DNA of 64,000 nt from Thermoleophilia bacterium (GTDB taxonomy: Bacteria; Actinomycetota; Thermoleophilia; RBG-16-64-13), in the NCBI GenBank assembly GCA_027493445.1, contig JAOSKU010000001.1, positions 3,673,845-3,737,844 of the forward strand. The letters run 5' to 3'. Shown here in pieces: positions 19,501-27,474 of the stretch; positions within the stretch are counted from its first letter, which is position 1, and every line of letters starts with the position of its first letter. Below the pieces are notes generated by a model that made no database searches, was not told where the DNA came from, and saw nothing but the letters and a program-made list of their open reading frames with translations. The position numbers and the translations under genes are program-made.

Positions 19501-20573
19501 TCATACGCCGGATCTACAGTGAGTTCCCCGTACTCGGTGACCGGGATAGTACTCGGCCTAGGGATCTCTGGAATGTCGACTACGTTCGGATCTTCGATAT
19601 GGCCATCGACTCGAAGCACTTCCGCCGCCGCGAGGATCTTGAGGCCCTCGGTCTGGAGATGAACGAGCGCCGCCACTTCATCGGCGGAGACGAGGAGTAC
19701 TGGCCTCTCAACGAAGGCAAGTACGTCTATCTGATGGACCACCGCTATGGGACGTTCGAGAACGTGCCGACCTCACAACGATATGGGCGCAAAGCCACCG
19801 CGCCGACACCGTCGGCGCAGCAGCTTGCCGACCCTCACTACGAGATCATGCCGCGCTACTGGTTTCCCAAGTCGCTGTGGGACGAGCGAAGAGTCGAGAA
19901 GGGCTTGCGATCCGACTACCAATTCCACTTCCGTGACGTGGCTGGCGTGTATCCGGATCTGAGGACGGCTATAGGGGCCATTTGTCCGGCGGGGCCGGCG
20001 GGTGACAAGGCTCCGACGCTCACGCTGCCACCCGGCGGAGATCCGGCCGAGGAATCGCGTCGGTACTTGGCCTTCGCGGGCCTATTCTGCTCGCTCCCGT
20101 TCGATTATGTCGTTCGAAATAAGCTCTTCAGCAAGAGCCTGAAGTTCAACACCCTCGGACAGATTCCAATGCCTCCGCCTTCACTGATTGAGGTTCATTG
20201 TGAGCACGTGGCTGTGCTGGTAGACCGGCTCGTTGCGACCGCCTTGGAGCTGACCTTCACGACGTGGACTCTGGCGCCGCTCGGAGCAGCGCTTCGGGTT
20301 GATGAGCCTCTCGTGTGGGACGAACGGCGACGATTCGGGCTTCTGCGGGAGGTGGATGCGATCGCGGCCCACCTTTATGGGCTGACTCGAGAGGAATTCG
20401 AACATGTGCTTTCGACGTTCGAGACGTTGGCCCGGCAGGAGGCGCGGGCCCATGCTGAGTATCTGACCGCGCACATGGCGCTTGATGCCTTCCATCGATT
20501 GAGCCCTCCGGCCAGAGGAGGACCGGCCGAGGAGAATTGCGCGATGCCTGCGGACGAACGGAGCTCACCGTAG
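16557..20573 (+). CDS. Eco57I/type IIG-like DNA adenine methylase, DrmMI-like
   Basis: GTG start at 16557; 1338 residues without interruption. Motif I 'CDPACGSGHFL' lies near residue 498, and the catalytic motif IV 'GNPPWE' (N6-adenine type) near residue 774. About 275 residues of helical insert lie between them. The N-terminal ~450 residues ('REKWLLPLFQELGYGRL', 'LFIFVAEDRGLL') are the helical region seen in Eco57I-family proteins, and the C-terminal ~500 residues form a probable target-recognition and helical region. No obvious N-terminal PD-(D/E)XK nuclease motif is visible, so it may act as a methylase only, marking host DNA for the neighbouring helicases. It matches the size and context of DISARM class 1 methylases. 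Confidence 0.87.
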   Translation: MPRPRHRDGFTTIRTEGAILPRDLLARVAALDKDLGGLIPDDYHLSGEKLNEATNRAWNRLQGAWAAFGDETAALRDGRRPDPGTTPTREKWLLPLFQELGYGRLATAKAQEIDGRSYAVSHGWAHVPIHLVGLNVDLDRRMPGVAGAAQASPHSLLQEFLNRSDEHLWGFVSNGLELRILRDNRSLTRQAFVEFDLEAMMTGEAYADFALLYLLCHESRVEAERPEECWLERWSRAAEAQGTRALDQLRKGVEESITALGTGFLAHPANIELRQKLQDGALPTQDYYRDLLRLVYRLLFIFVAEDRGLLLDPGASPETKDLYTRFYSTARLRRLAERRRGGRHTDLYQGLRLILGKLGEDGGCPEIALPALGSFLFADQGPAALGTLEIANRDFLTAVRSLASTSDGKVRRAVDYRNLGSEELGSVYEALLELHPEVNVAARTFALRSAGGSERKTTGSYYTPTSLIQCLLDSALEPVVTDALRAPDPEAALLALRVCDPACGSGHFLVAAAHRLAKRLAAARTGDEEPSPEAQRTALRDVIGHCLYGVDLNPMAVELCKVSLWMEALEPGKPLSFLDHRILSGNSLLGATPALLAAGVPDEAFKPLEGDDKQVVSALRKQNKKERAGQTTLFAGSLPALDTSALAETVAGIDRLADDSPAGVHAKEERYRGLAASPEYRRAKLAADALCAAFVCRKAKGAPAVTHDVFLRLAEDPDSVPTPLRAEVERLADQYRFFHWQLAFPDVFRTAAGDDRAENEHTGWSGGFDVVLGNPPWEKLTISEEEWFAGRHPEIAETKGKARRDVLIRDLALSDLVLWTEWLAARRMAEAHALLMSRGAGRYPLTGSGELNTYHLFTELADQLVASDGRVGLIVKTGIGSANNCLPLIKKITDARQLVSLFDFVNTKGLFPAVQTVERFSLLTYAGVGGSREPIRLATLCQEPADLAKPGRQYTLSPEDVALMSPYNGAMPLLKGDRDAAIIRRIYSEFPVLGDRDSTRPRDLWNVDYVRIFDMAIDSKHFRRREDLEALGLEMNERRHFIGGDEEYWPLNEGKYVYLMDHRYGTFENVPTSQRYGRKATAPTPSAQQLADPHYEIMPRYWFPKSLWDERRVEKGLRSDYQFHFRDVAGVYPDLRTAIGAICPAGPAGDKAPTLTLPPGGDPAEESRRYLAFAGLFCSLPFDYVVRNKLFSKSLKFNTLGQIPMPPPSLIEVHCEHVAVLVDRLVATALELTFTTWTLAPLGAALRVDEPLVWDERRRFGLLREVDAIAAHLYGLTREEFEHVLSTFETLARQEARAHAEYLTAHMALDAFHRLSPPARGGPAEENCAMPADERSSP

Positions 20574-20590
20574 ACACGGGCGATCTCACA

Positions 20591-21190
20591 ATGCAAGGGC
20601 TCCTAGCCGCCTATGGTGCCGTTGTCGCGACCTTCGCCGCAGCGTGGAATGTCGTCCGGTTCCTTCTGGAGAAGCCGCGGCTTCGGGTGAGGCTGGGCTG
20701 GGCGTGGTTCCAGACGCGAGGAGACGATGGGCCGTCTTCCCGACGGCTGGCAGTCTATGCGACCAATCTGAGCAACCAGCAGCTCTCGATTCACGAGTGC
20801 GGGCTGTTCGCCCATGGGGAGAAGATCACAAGGCAGATGGCCACGGGACCGCCAAGCGTCAACGGCATGAGCCATCAACTGCCGCACCTCCTGGGTCCGG
20901 GAGAGATGTTCACATTCTGGTTCGAAGAACAGATTCTGACCGAGGCAGAGGTCCACGAGCCGTTCGTTGCCTACGTGCGCGACAGTTCTGATCGTTACTA
21001 CCTTGCGAAGGGAAAGGAAGCGCCGTGGGCGCTGTTTCTTGCCTTGCGGAGGGGGCGCATGCGTCTATCCGGATCAGTGGAGGGGACCGGCCATCGCCTC
21101 GTTCGTTCCGCAAAGGGAGCAGGGTGGCTCGTGACGGGCGCGTGGAATAGAGTCGCGACAAGGAAGAAACAACTCCCGCCAGACGAGTGA
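20591..21190 (+). CDS. Unknown protein with an N-terminal membrane helix
   Basis: ATG 20591 gives 199 residues; the frame is open further upstream but overlaps the methylase. Residues ~5-25 ('LLAAYGAVVATFAAAWNVVRFLL') form one hydrophobic segment, then the charged 'EKPRLRVRLGWAW'. The middle has beta-rich character around 'LAVYATNLSNQQLSIHECGLF' and 'GPGEMFTFWFEEQILTEA'. The C-terminus is basic. It resembles single-pass proteins with a cytoplasmic beta-sandwich, but I recognise no family. It starts 17 bases after the methylase stop in the same direction, so it is probably part of the island operon. Confidence 0.6.
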   Translation: MQGLLAAYGAVVATFAAAWNVVRFLLEKPRLRVRLGWAWFQTRGDDGPSSRRLAVYATNLSNQQLSIHECGLFAHGEKITRQMATGPPSVNGMSHQLPHLLGPGEMFTFWFEEQILTEAEVHEPFVAYVRDSSDRYYLAKGKEAPWALFLALRRGRMRLSGSVEGTGHRLVRSAKGAGWLVTGAWNRVATRKKQLPPDE

Positions 21191-21222
21191 AGAGTGTGCA
21201 GCAGTAACTAGAAGGAGGTCAA

Positions 21223-21822
21223 GTGCCCAGAATCAGTCTCACCGACTTCGTGGACATCGTCAGCAAGAGCGGAACGCCGAAGGCGACCAAAGTCATCCAG
21301 GTCAAGAACCGGCCGAAGTACGAACCCGCAGTTGATTTCTACAAACCAGTCAGAGACTTCATCGTTGATGCACATCGGACCGGAGAACCGAAGTCGATAC
21401 TGGCGGCAGCGTTGGATTCAATCACTGATCCGAAGAAGCTCGGGAATTACCCTGACGTGGTCACTGGGTACAGGAAGTGGTGGGGGAGTAAGGCGCTGGT
21501 TTGGTTCGATTCGCCGGCCGGCATCTTCGGCGCTCGAGGGATAGAAGTGGTTGTCAACCCTGAACTCGGGCTCATTGTGAACGGGCAAAGACACCTGATC
21601 AAGCTCTATTTCAAGGCGAACGCTCTGGCTAAGAACCGAGTTGATATCGTCACTCATCTCATGGAATTCACCCTTCGCTCAAGCTGCCCTCGAGGTGAGA
21701 TCATGAGTGTCTTGGATATCAGAAGGGCCAAGTTGATCAGTCCGACCGTCCCGATCGCCCGTCTAGGCCCCGCGCTTGATGCTGAGCTGGCCTACATTGC
21801 GGCCCTGTGGGACTCGGAGTAG
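21223..21822 (+). CDS. Unknown defence-island protein
   Basis: GTG start with a strong GGAGGT four to five bases upstream; 199 residues. It has no signal peptide and no membrane segment. Visible features are 'VDFYKPVRDFIVDAHRTG', 'NYPDVVTGYRKWWG' and a beta-like central part 'GIEVVVNPELGLIVNGQRHLIKLYF'. I do not recognise the family. It lies 32 bases after the preceding gene and just before the HEPN-GIY gene, all on the plus strand, so co-expression is likely. Function unknown. Confidence 0.6.
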   Translation: MPRISLTDFVDIVSKSGTPKATKVIQVKNRPKYEPAVDFYKPVRDFIVDAHRTGEPKSILAAALDSITDPKKLGNYPDVVTGYRKWWGSKALVWFDSPAGIFGARGIEVVVNPELGLIVNGQRHLIKLYFKANALAKNRVDIVTHLMEFTLRSSCPRGEIMSVLDIRRAKLISPTVPIARLGPALDAELAYIAALWDSE

Positions 21823-22162
21823 TCGAGCGGGCAAGGCCGTGTCCATGAGACGTGAACCCCTCGAAGGGCCCGGCATGAACGATCTGCTTCTGAGTGCGAC
21901 CGCGGAGCTTGCCCGATTCCTGCAGCGCGTGCTGCAGCCCTTGGCGCCGGACTGGTGGCGGAGCCGAGTCGTGGACCGCCTGACCCCCCAGCAACAGCGC
22001 ACGGTTCGCGAGCACGGGCAGAAGCGTTGGGAGCAGCTTGACCTGGCCGCCCTCCTCCGTGTGTTCGACCAGAACTGGCGCGACCTCTCCGCTGCTCACC
22101 ACCTGCCGTACGAAGGCAGGAACTGGCTGAAGGAGATGCAGACCGTGCGCAATAAGTGGGCT

Positions 22163-23274
22163 TTGGGGGTATCCATTTAACCGGAGTAATCGAGATCGGC
22201 AGTTCTCCACGGGCGGTTCGCTGGAGGGCGCTCCAAGCTCGGGGGATGCCCGCGCGCCCGGGGTGGCGCAGGCGGTACTGCCCGGGGCCGCGGGCTGGCG
22301 ATGAGGTCCTGGTAGCGCACCGGGTCGTGGCCGACGGCGAGATCGAGCAGCCGGTAGAACAGCATCCCGCGGCTGCGCGAGCGGCGGCGGTTGAAGCGGA
22401 ACACGAACTCATTTAAGTAGCTGGCCAAGTGGGCGTCGTTCACCGAGCCCTGATGGGTGCCCAGCAGCCACCGCTTAGCCAGCGAGGCGACCCGGTGCAC
22501 GGCGGGTAGTAGATCGCCGGGGCCCTCCCCCGCCGGCCCGGGCGGCGCGCTGGCTACGCCGCTCGTGGACATAACCGAGCTTCTCCAGCCCGCGGTAGCC
22601 CTGCCAGCCGTCGGTGATGACCCTCGCGCCTGGTTCGACGTGCGCTCGCACGAAGGCATGCAGCGAAGCGCCGGACGCATCTGGCAGCGGCCCCATCCGG
22701 CACCGGCCGAGCCCCTTCGGCTCCCGGATCTCCACCGCAATGCCAATCAGGAGCTTCTTGCCGCGGGCCCGCCCGCCGCGCAGCCCCGGCTCCTCACCGC
22801 CGATGTAGGTCTCATCTACCTCGACCATCCCGGCCAGCCGGTCCCGACCCGGGCTCACCAGCACCGAGCGCAGGCGATGCAGCATGGCCCAGGCGGTCTG
22901 GTAGGAGCCGATCTCCAGCGTCCGCTTCAGGCTGAGCGCCGAGATGCCGTCCTTGCCCGTGGCGAGAAGCCAGCAGGCGGTGAACCATATCGTGAGCGGT
23001 GTGCGCGTTCGGTCAAAGATGGTGCCCGCTGTCACCGAGGTACGACCGCCGCACCCAGAGCACATGAACCGGCCATCGCCCAACCGCCAGCCCCCAACGT
23101 GACCACAGGCTGGGCAGACGAAGCCGGCGGGCCATCGCAGCCACGCCAGGTAGTCCAAGCAGTCCGCATCGGTCCGGAACCAGGCCTGGAACTCGCCCAC
23201 GGACCTCGGATAATGCATGCCGGCACGAGGATGCTCCACCGCCTCAGTTTACTCCGGTTAAATGGATACCCCAA
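22163..23274 (-). mobile_element. IS1595-family insertion sequence (1112 bp) with 8 bp target duplication
   Basis: Terminal inverted repeats read GGGGTATCCATTTAACCGG inward from both ends. The direct repeat AGTGGGCT flanks the element at 22155-22162 and 23275-23282; an 8 bp duplication is characteristic of IS1595. One transposase gene lies on the minus strand. The element sits inside a HEPN-protein gene, and excision restores that gene's frame, so the insertion is recent or at least unmodified since it happened. Confidence 0.95.
22177..23239 (-). CDS. IS1595 transposase (frameshifted)
   Basis: Starts at ATG 23239. The N-terminal zinc ribbon 'FVCPACGHVGGW..FMCSGCGGRTSVTAGTIF' and the ISXO2-like core 'VEVDETYIGGEEPG', 'VITDGWQGY' and, in the shifted frame, 'RWLLGTHQGSVNDAHLASYLNEFVFRFNRR' are all diagnostic. 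The frame is broken once, within a C5/G4 region near 22519-22531, between the second Asp and the His/Asn part of the catalytic site. One added base restores the full transposase. The last ~40 residues are Arg/Pro-rich. Confidence 0.88.
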
Positions 23275-24035
23275 AGTGGGCTAATCCGTCCACGGAAACC
23301 ATTCCGGCAAGTCAGGTGTATCGTGACGCCGACACGCTTGGGCGCCTACTCGAGTTGATCGGCGCCACTGAGCGTGCCGTGCTGGCCGCCGACGAGGTGA
23401 AGACCACCGCGATGGCCTCGATGACAACAGAGGGAACACATGTCGCCCAGCAACCCGACTCCTCACGGGCTACGGCCGTGGTCGATGGTAGTGAGTGGGA
23501 TCATGGTAGTGCGATCGACTTCACGATCGGCGGCCTCCAGCAGTCCGGGTTCGTCGGTTTCGTCCCGGTAGCATCCCTGGGAGAAGGCCGTCTGGCCGAC
23601 ATCCCGAGGCTCCCGGGCGTATACGTGGTCATACGCGCTGATTCCTCGGCCCCTGTGTTTCTGGTCAGAAGTACTGGCGGCCACTTCAAGGGAAAAGGAC
23701 CCCACTGTCTCGACCGAAGTCCTTCAGCACAACTGGGTCCACCAGGCGTCGGTGCTGTACATTGGGCGTACTGGTGGGGCGCTGCTCAGGAGGATCAAGA
23801 CCCTGCTCGACTTCGGCGCTGGGCGACCGGTTGGGCACTGGGGCGGTCGGCTCATCTGGCAGCTCGCTGATTCAGAGCGACTTCAGGTCGGTTGGAGGCC
23901 AGACACCGACCCAGCCGGCCTTGAAGGCAAGCTGCTATCGGATTTCCGGCGGCAGTACGGCGCACATCCCTTTGCGAACCTGAGGGGGTAGAGCCTCGGC
24001 TGTCGAGTGACCCCAAGCGCGGAGGGAGTTGTTTC

Positions 24036-27000
24036 ATGGCAAGGCTTGCTGGACAAGAAGCGGAGTGCGTCTATCGTGTCGCAGAGGTGTTCCGCGACGC
24101 GGCGCTCGCCTCGGTCGATTCTCTGCTCACCCCGGGGCGGCCGATCTGGTCGGCCGAGGGGCTTGACGAACTCCACGAGCGTTTCGTGCTCCAACCCGAC
24201 ACGTCCAAGGCCTCCTTCGAAGAGAAGCTATCTCGGCAACTCACCGGTGCGGGCGATGATGCCATCCAGCTCATGGCAGAGATTGTCCTCATGCATCTCT
24301 TGATCCACCACCACATCTCGGGGGACAAGAAGCGGCAGACCCTTCAGACCATCCTGGGTTGGATGGCCGAGCCCACCTCCGTGTCGTCCCAAGTAGACGC
24401 GGCGCTCGACTTCGGCCTAGCCAATCCGGGCACCTACTTCAGCACAGGTCGGGACCGCCAGCTCCGATTTCTGATCGAATGGATGCGCTCCTGGCGGGAA
24501 GTGCCGACAGATGCTGTCCCGCCGCTTCTGGCCGACCCATGGGCCTTCAGGGAGCATGTTCTGTCAGCCGAGGTCAGCGGTGCCAGGCTTCAGCAGAACG
24601 CGATTCTGCACTTGCTCTTCCCCGACACTTTCGAGAGGTCCGTGTCGCGCAACCACAAACAGGCCATCTTGGCCGCCTTCGCCGACCTGATCGGTGGCTC
24701 GGACCGGGCACAAGACCTCGATGAAGATCGAGCACTCCTCGAAATCCGCCAAGAATTGACCAAGACCCATGGACCGGACGTAGACTTCTACAATACCCCC
24801 GCCGTGGAACGCCAGTGGCGCGGGTCCGGCGTTCACCCTGACGTCCCTCTGCTTAGTCTGGTACAGGCGACCTATCCCGACTGGACGGGCTTTGCGGACC
24901 CGCGGTTCGTCAAAGACGAGCGGGGCTACAAGGATGCGGCTGCGGCCCTGGCCGTCTCGCTTCTCGGCCGAGAGTCGCTCCGCGAGCTCATCGAGGAGGG
25001 GCGTCACGACCAGCTCGTGGGCCGAATTCGGCAGGTCGCGCAGGCGACCAATCTACTCTTCCTGGCGGTTCCACGGGACGGAGACCTGGCGCTGCTCTTC
25101 CGCGAGGAACTTGATCTGTCTTCGTTTGCCGAGGCTCTCTTCGATCTGCTTCATGGCGACGGGAGCGGCCCTGAACGACTCGATCGGTTCGTCACATACA
25201 CTAGCAGCCGGAACCTCCCCACCAAGTGGGCTCTTCCGACCTACCTCCTCATGCTCCTTCATCCCGAGACTGAGTTCTTCGTGAAGCCCCAAGCGACCAA
25301 ATGGTTCCTGGAGCAGATGGATGCCGGTTTCGACATCGCCTTCAGGCCGACCATGGAGGCGTATGAGGGGATCCTCGGTCTGGTAGAAAGCCTCAAGGTA
25401 GACCTGGCAGAGTACGGGCCCAGCGATCTCGTCGACATCCAGAGCTACGTGTGGGTCGCCTACAGTGGACGCACTCCGCTCGCACTAGCGCCGCCGTTCG
25501 ACCGTCTGTTCCCGGATTGGGACACGGCTCAGTGGGCCTTCGATGCAATGAAGGAGGCAGTAGTGCGATTGGGGATCGAGGGCCCGGGGGACCCCCGGGT
25601 GGCGATCTCCTTGACTGACGGTGGCATCCATCTGTCCTACGGCCCCTGGCTCATCTTGGGTTTTGGCCCGGAAAAGTCGGTTCCTCAAGCGGCCATCATC
25701 CCTTTACGGGAAGACTCCAAACTTTTCCCCGCAGCTTTCGTCTTCGAAGGGTTCACCGCGGATCGGACCGTGCGCGATCGCGTCGTTCCCATGTCGGAGG
25801 TCCGCGATTCTTGGGATACGGCTTGGCCTGAGGTGGGTGAGGTGTTGGACGGGGCACGGCACCTGTTCGGGGAACACGCCGGCACTCCTTACAAGCTCCA
25901 CAACCACGATGAGCTTGAGGTGGCGGTCTTCGACGCGGGCAAGCGCGATGAGCTTCTTCAACACGGGCTCACTTTGGCAGCGGCTCCCTCCGTCTACGAA
26001 CACCTGGCGAATAGCGGGTATCACTTCCCGCAGTGGCTGGTGACCGACTACGTCCTCTCTCTGGCGACCAAGCCGCTCGTGATCCTTTCCGGCATCTCGG
26101 GTACGGGCAAGACCAAGATGGCCCAACTCGTGAGCGGGTTCATCGCGCCGGATATCGAAGAGGAGTTCGTGTCGACGCCCGACGCCGCAAGCTTCGGTGA
26201 TGAGTTCACACCCGTGCAGATGCCCGTGAGCGCGCTGAAGTACCGCCGACTCACTATTCCTGTCGCGCTGCTCGAAGGGTTTGTGCTCCCCCCGCGCGGG
26301 GCCCCCATGGATTTCATCGTCCACGCTGAGGGGCAGCAGTGGCCTGCCCGAGTCTACGCTCATCCGAATGCGAACAACGTTCAGGTGCACATGGAGCCGG
26401 GTCTATTCACGTGGTTCGCGGAGCATGTCCAGACCGGCGACTACATCGGCATGCGTGTTCTCCCGGCCGACGGCGACCCCGAGTTCGAACTGGAGATAAG
26501 GACCATCGCTACCGAGCGCCGAATGGAGAGGAGGCCCAGCCGCCGCATCGCCTTCCTCTCGGTCCGACCAGACTGGACCGACAACCGGGCCTTGCTTGGC
26601 TACTACAACCCCCTCACCGGCAACTACTCATCCACCGAGTTACTGCGTCTGCTCCTGCACGCGCAGTCTAATCCGACCGAGTCGCACTTCGTGGTGCTCG
26701 ACGAGATGAACCTGGCCAAGGTGGAGCACTACTTCTCCGACTTCCTCTCCGCCATGGAGGGGGAGACCGAGATGGTGCTGCACGATTCCCCCGAGGACCT
26801 GTATGTGGATCTGGGCGATGTGGCTCTTGCCGTTCCACGTCGGCTCAAGGTTCCCCCCAACGTGTTCTTCACGGGTACGGTGAACGTCGATGAGACCACC
26901 TACATGTTCAGTCCCAAGGTGCTCGATCGAGCGAACACCATCGAGTTCAACGAAGTCCACTTGGCAAGCTACGGAGTCGAAGCCCCGCCTGAGACCGGCA

Positions 27001-27470
27001 GGTTCCGGCTTCGCGATGGAGCCGGGCTCGACAGTCTCCTTGACTACCGGAAGCCGTCACCGGAGGATTGGAAGCATCTTCCGCCGGCGCAGAAAGCGCG
27101 GCTGCGGGCCCTTCATGCGTTGCTGGAGCCACACCATCTGCACTTTGGCTACAGGGTGGCTAACGAGGTCGCGCGCTATCTGAATCTAGCGGCGGCCTGT
27201 GTGGCCCCAGACTCGCTCGATGCCGCCTTCGATCTCCAGGTGCTCCAGAAGGTCCTTCCCAAGCTGGCCGGCAACCGGGCCCGACTGGAGAAGCCTCTGT
27301 GGGAGCTGCTCCAGTGGTGTGTCGACCCGGACGCGGGTCTGGCCGCCCAGAGCGCAGTCAATCTGGACTCGATCGATCCGTACGAAGGGGCCTACCCGCG
27401 TTCGGCGGCCAAGCTCAAGCGCATGATCAGGACGCTCCAGTCGGTCGGCTTCGTCAGCTTCGTGGAGTAG
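24036..27470 (+). CDS. McrB-like AAA+ NTPase with a large insertion in the AAA domain
   Basis: ATG 24036; 1144 residues, much longer than the 459-aa E. coli McrB. The first ~650 residues are mostly helical and of no family I can name. The AAA domain has Walker A 'LSGISGTGKTKMAQL' (~residue 686), 'VRPDWTDNRALLGYYNPLTG' (~843), Walker B 'FVVLDEMNLAKVEHYFSDFL' (~885) and 'TGTVNVDETTYMFSPKVLDRAN' (~945). In ordinary McrB proteins Walker A is followed fairly closely by the 'VRPDW.D..GLLGYYNP' segment. Here ~135 residues intervene, with a beta-rich part containing 'LPPRGAPMDFIVHAEG..WPARVYAHPN' that resembles B3/EcoRII-N type DNA-binding barrels. It pairs with the McrC-like gene four bases downstream. 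Confidence 0.85.
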   Translation: MARLAGQEAECVYRVAEVFRDAALASVDSLLTPGRPIWSAEGLDELHERFVLQPDTSKASFEEKLSRQLTGAGDDAIQLMAEIVLMHLLIHHHISGDKKRQTLQTILGWMAEPTSVSSQVDAALDFGLANPGTYFSTGRDRQLRFLIEWMRSWREVPTDAVPPLLADPWAFREHVLSAEVSGARLQQNAILHLLFPDTFERSVSRNHKQAILAAFADLIGGSDRAQDLDEDRALLEIRQELTKTHGPDVDFYNTPAVERQWRGSGVHPDVPLLSLVQATYPDWTGFADPRFVKDERGYKDAAAALAVSLLGRESLRELIEEGRHDQLVGRIRQVAQATNLLFLAVPRDGDLALLFREELDLSSFAEALFDLLHGDGSGPERLDRFVTYTSSRNLPTKWALPTYLLMLLHPETEFFVKPQATKWFLEQMDAGFDIAFRPTMEAYEGILGLVESLKVDLAEYGPSDLVDIQSYVWVAYSGRTPLALAPPFDRLFPDWDTAQWAFDAMKEAVVRLGIEGPGDPRVAISLTDGGIHLSYGPWLILGFGPEKSVPQAAIIPLREDSKLFPAAFVFEGFTADRTVRDRVVPMSEVRDSWDTAWPEVGEVLDGARHLFGEHAGTPYKLHNHDELEVAVFDAGKRDELLQHGLTLAAAPSVYEHLANSGYHFPQWLVTDYVLSLATKPLVILSGISGTGKTKMAQLVSGFIAPDIEEEFVSTPDAASFGDEFTPVQMPVSALKYRRLTIPVALLEGFVLPPRGAPMDFIVHAEGQQWPARVYAHPNANNVQVHMEPGLFTWFAEHVQTGDYIGMRVLPADGDPEFELEIRTIATERRMERRPSRRIAFLSVRPDWTDNRALLGYYNPLTGNYSSTELLRLLLHAQSNPTESHFVVLDEMNLAKVEHYFSDFLSAMEGETEMVLHDSPEDLYVDLGDVALAVPRRLKVPPNVFFTGTVNVDETTYMFSPKVLDRANTIEFNEVHLASYGVEAPPETGRFRLRDGAGLDSLLDYRKPSPEDWKHLPPAQKARLRALHALLEPHHLHFGYRVANEVARYLNLAAACVAPDSLDAAFDLQVLQKVLPKLAGNRARLEKPLWELLQWCVDPDAGLAAQSAVNLDSIDPYEGAYPRSAAKLKRMIRTLQSVGFVSFVE

Positions 27471-27474
27471 GTCC

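Larger units (their letters stand above)
21845..23991 (+). pseudogene. Swt1-type HEPN plus GIY-YIG-like nuclease protein, interrupted by IS1595
   Basis: Start ATG 21845 (or 21875). The first ~105 residues carry the Swt1-HEPN pattern 'LDLAALLRVFDQNWRDLSAAHHLP' and 'NWLKEMQTVRNKWA'. The IS1595 element is inserted exactly after 'NKWA'. Removing it and one copy of the 8 bp duplication restores the frame: 'NPSTETIPASQVYRDADTLGRLLELIGA'. The later part has 'LPGVYVVIR', then, after a one-base gain near 23697, 'LYIGRTGG.LLRRIKTLLDFG' and 'VGHWGGRLIWQL', which fits a GIY-YIG nuclease. HEPN domains are often RNases or structural partners in defence systems. The gene is inactivated in this sequence. Confidence 0.78.

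Noticed and set aside
6655..20573. Assignment as a complete DISARM class 1 system
   Set aside because: No PLD-family drmC gene and no separate drmB were found; the order and fusion differ, so only 'DISARM-like' is supported.
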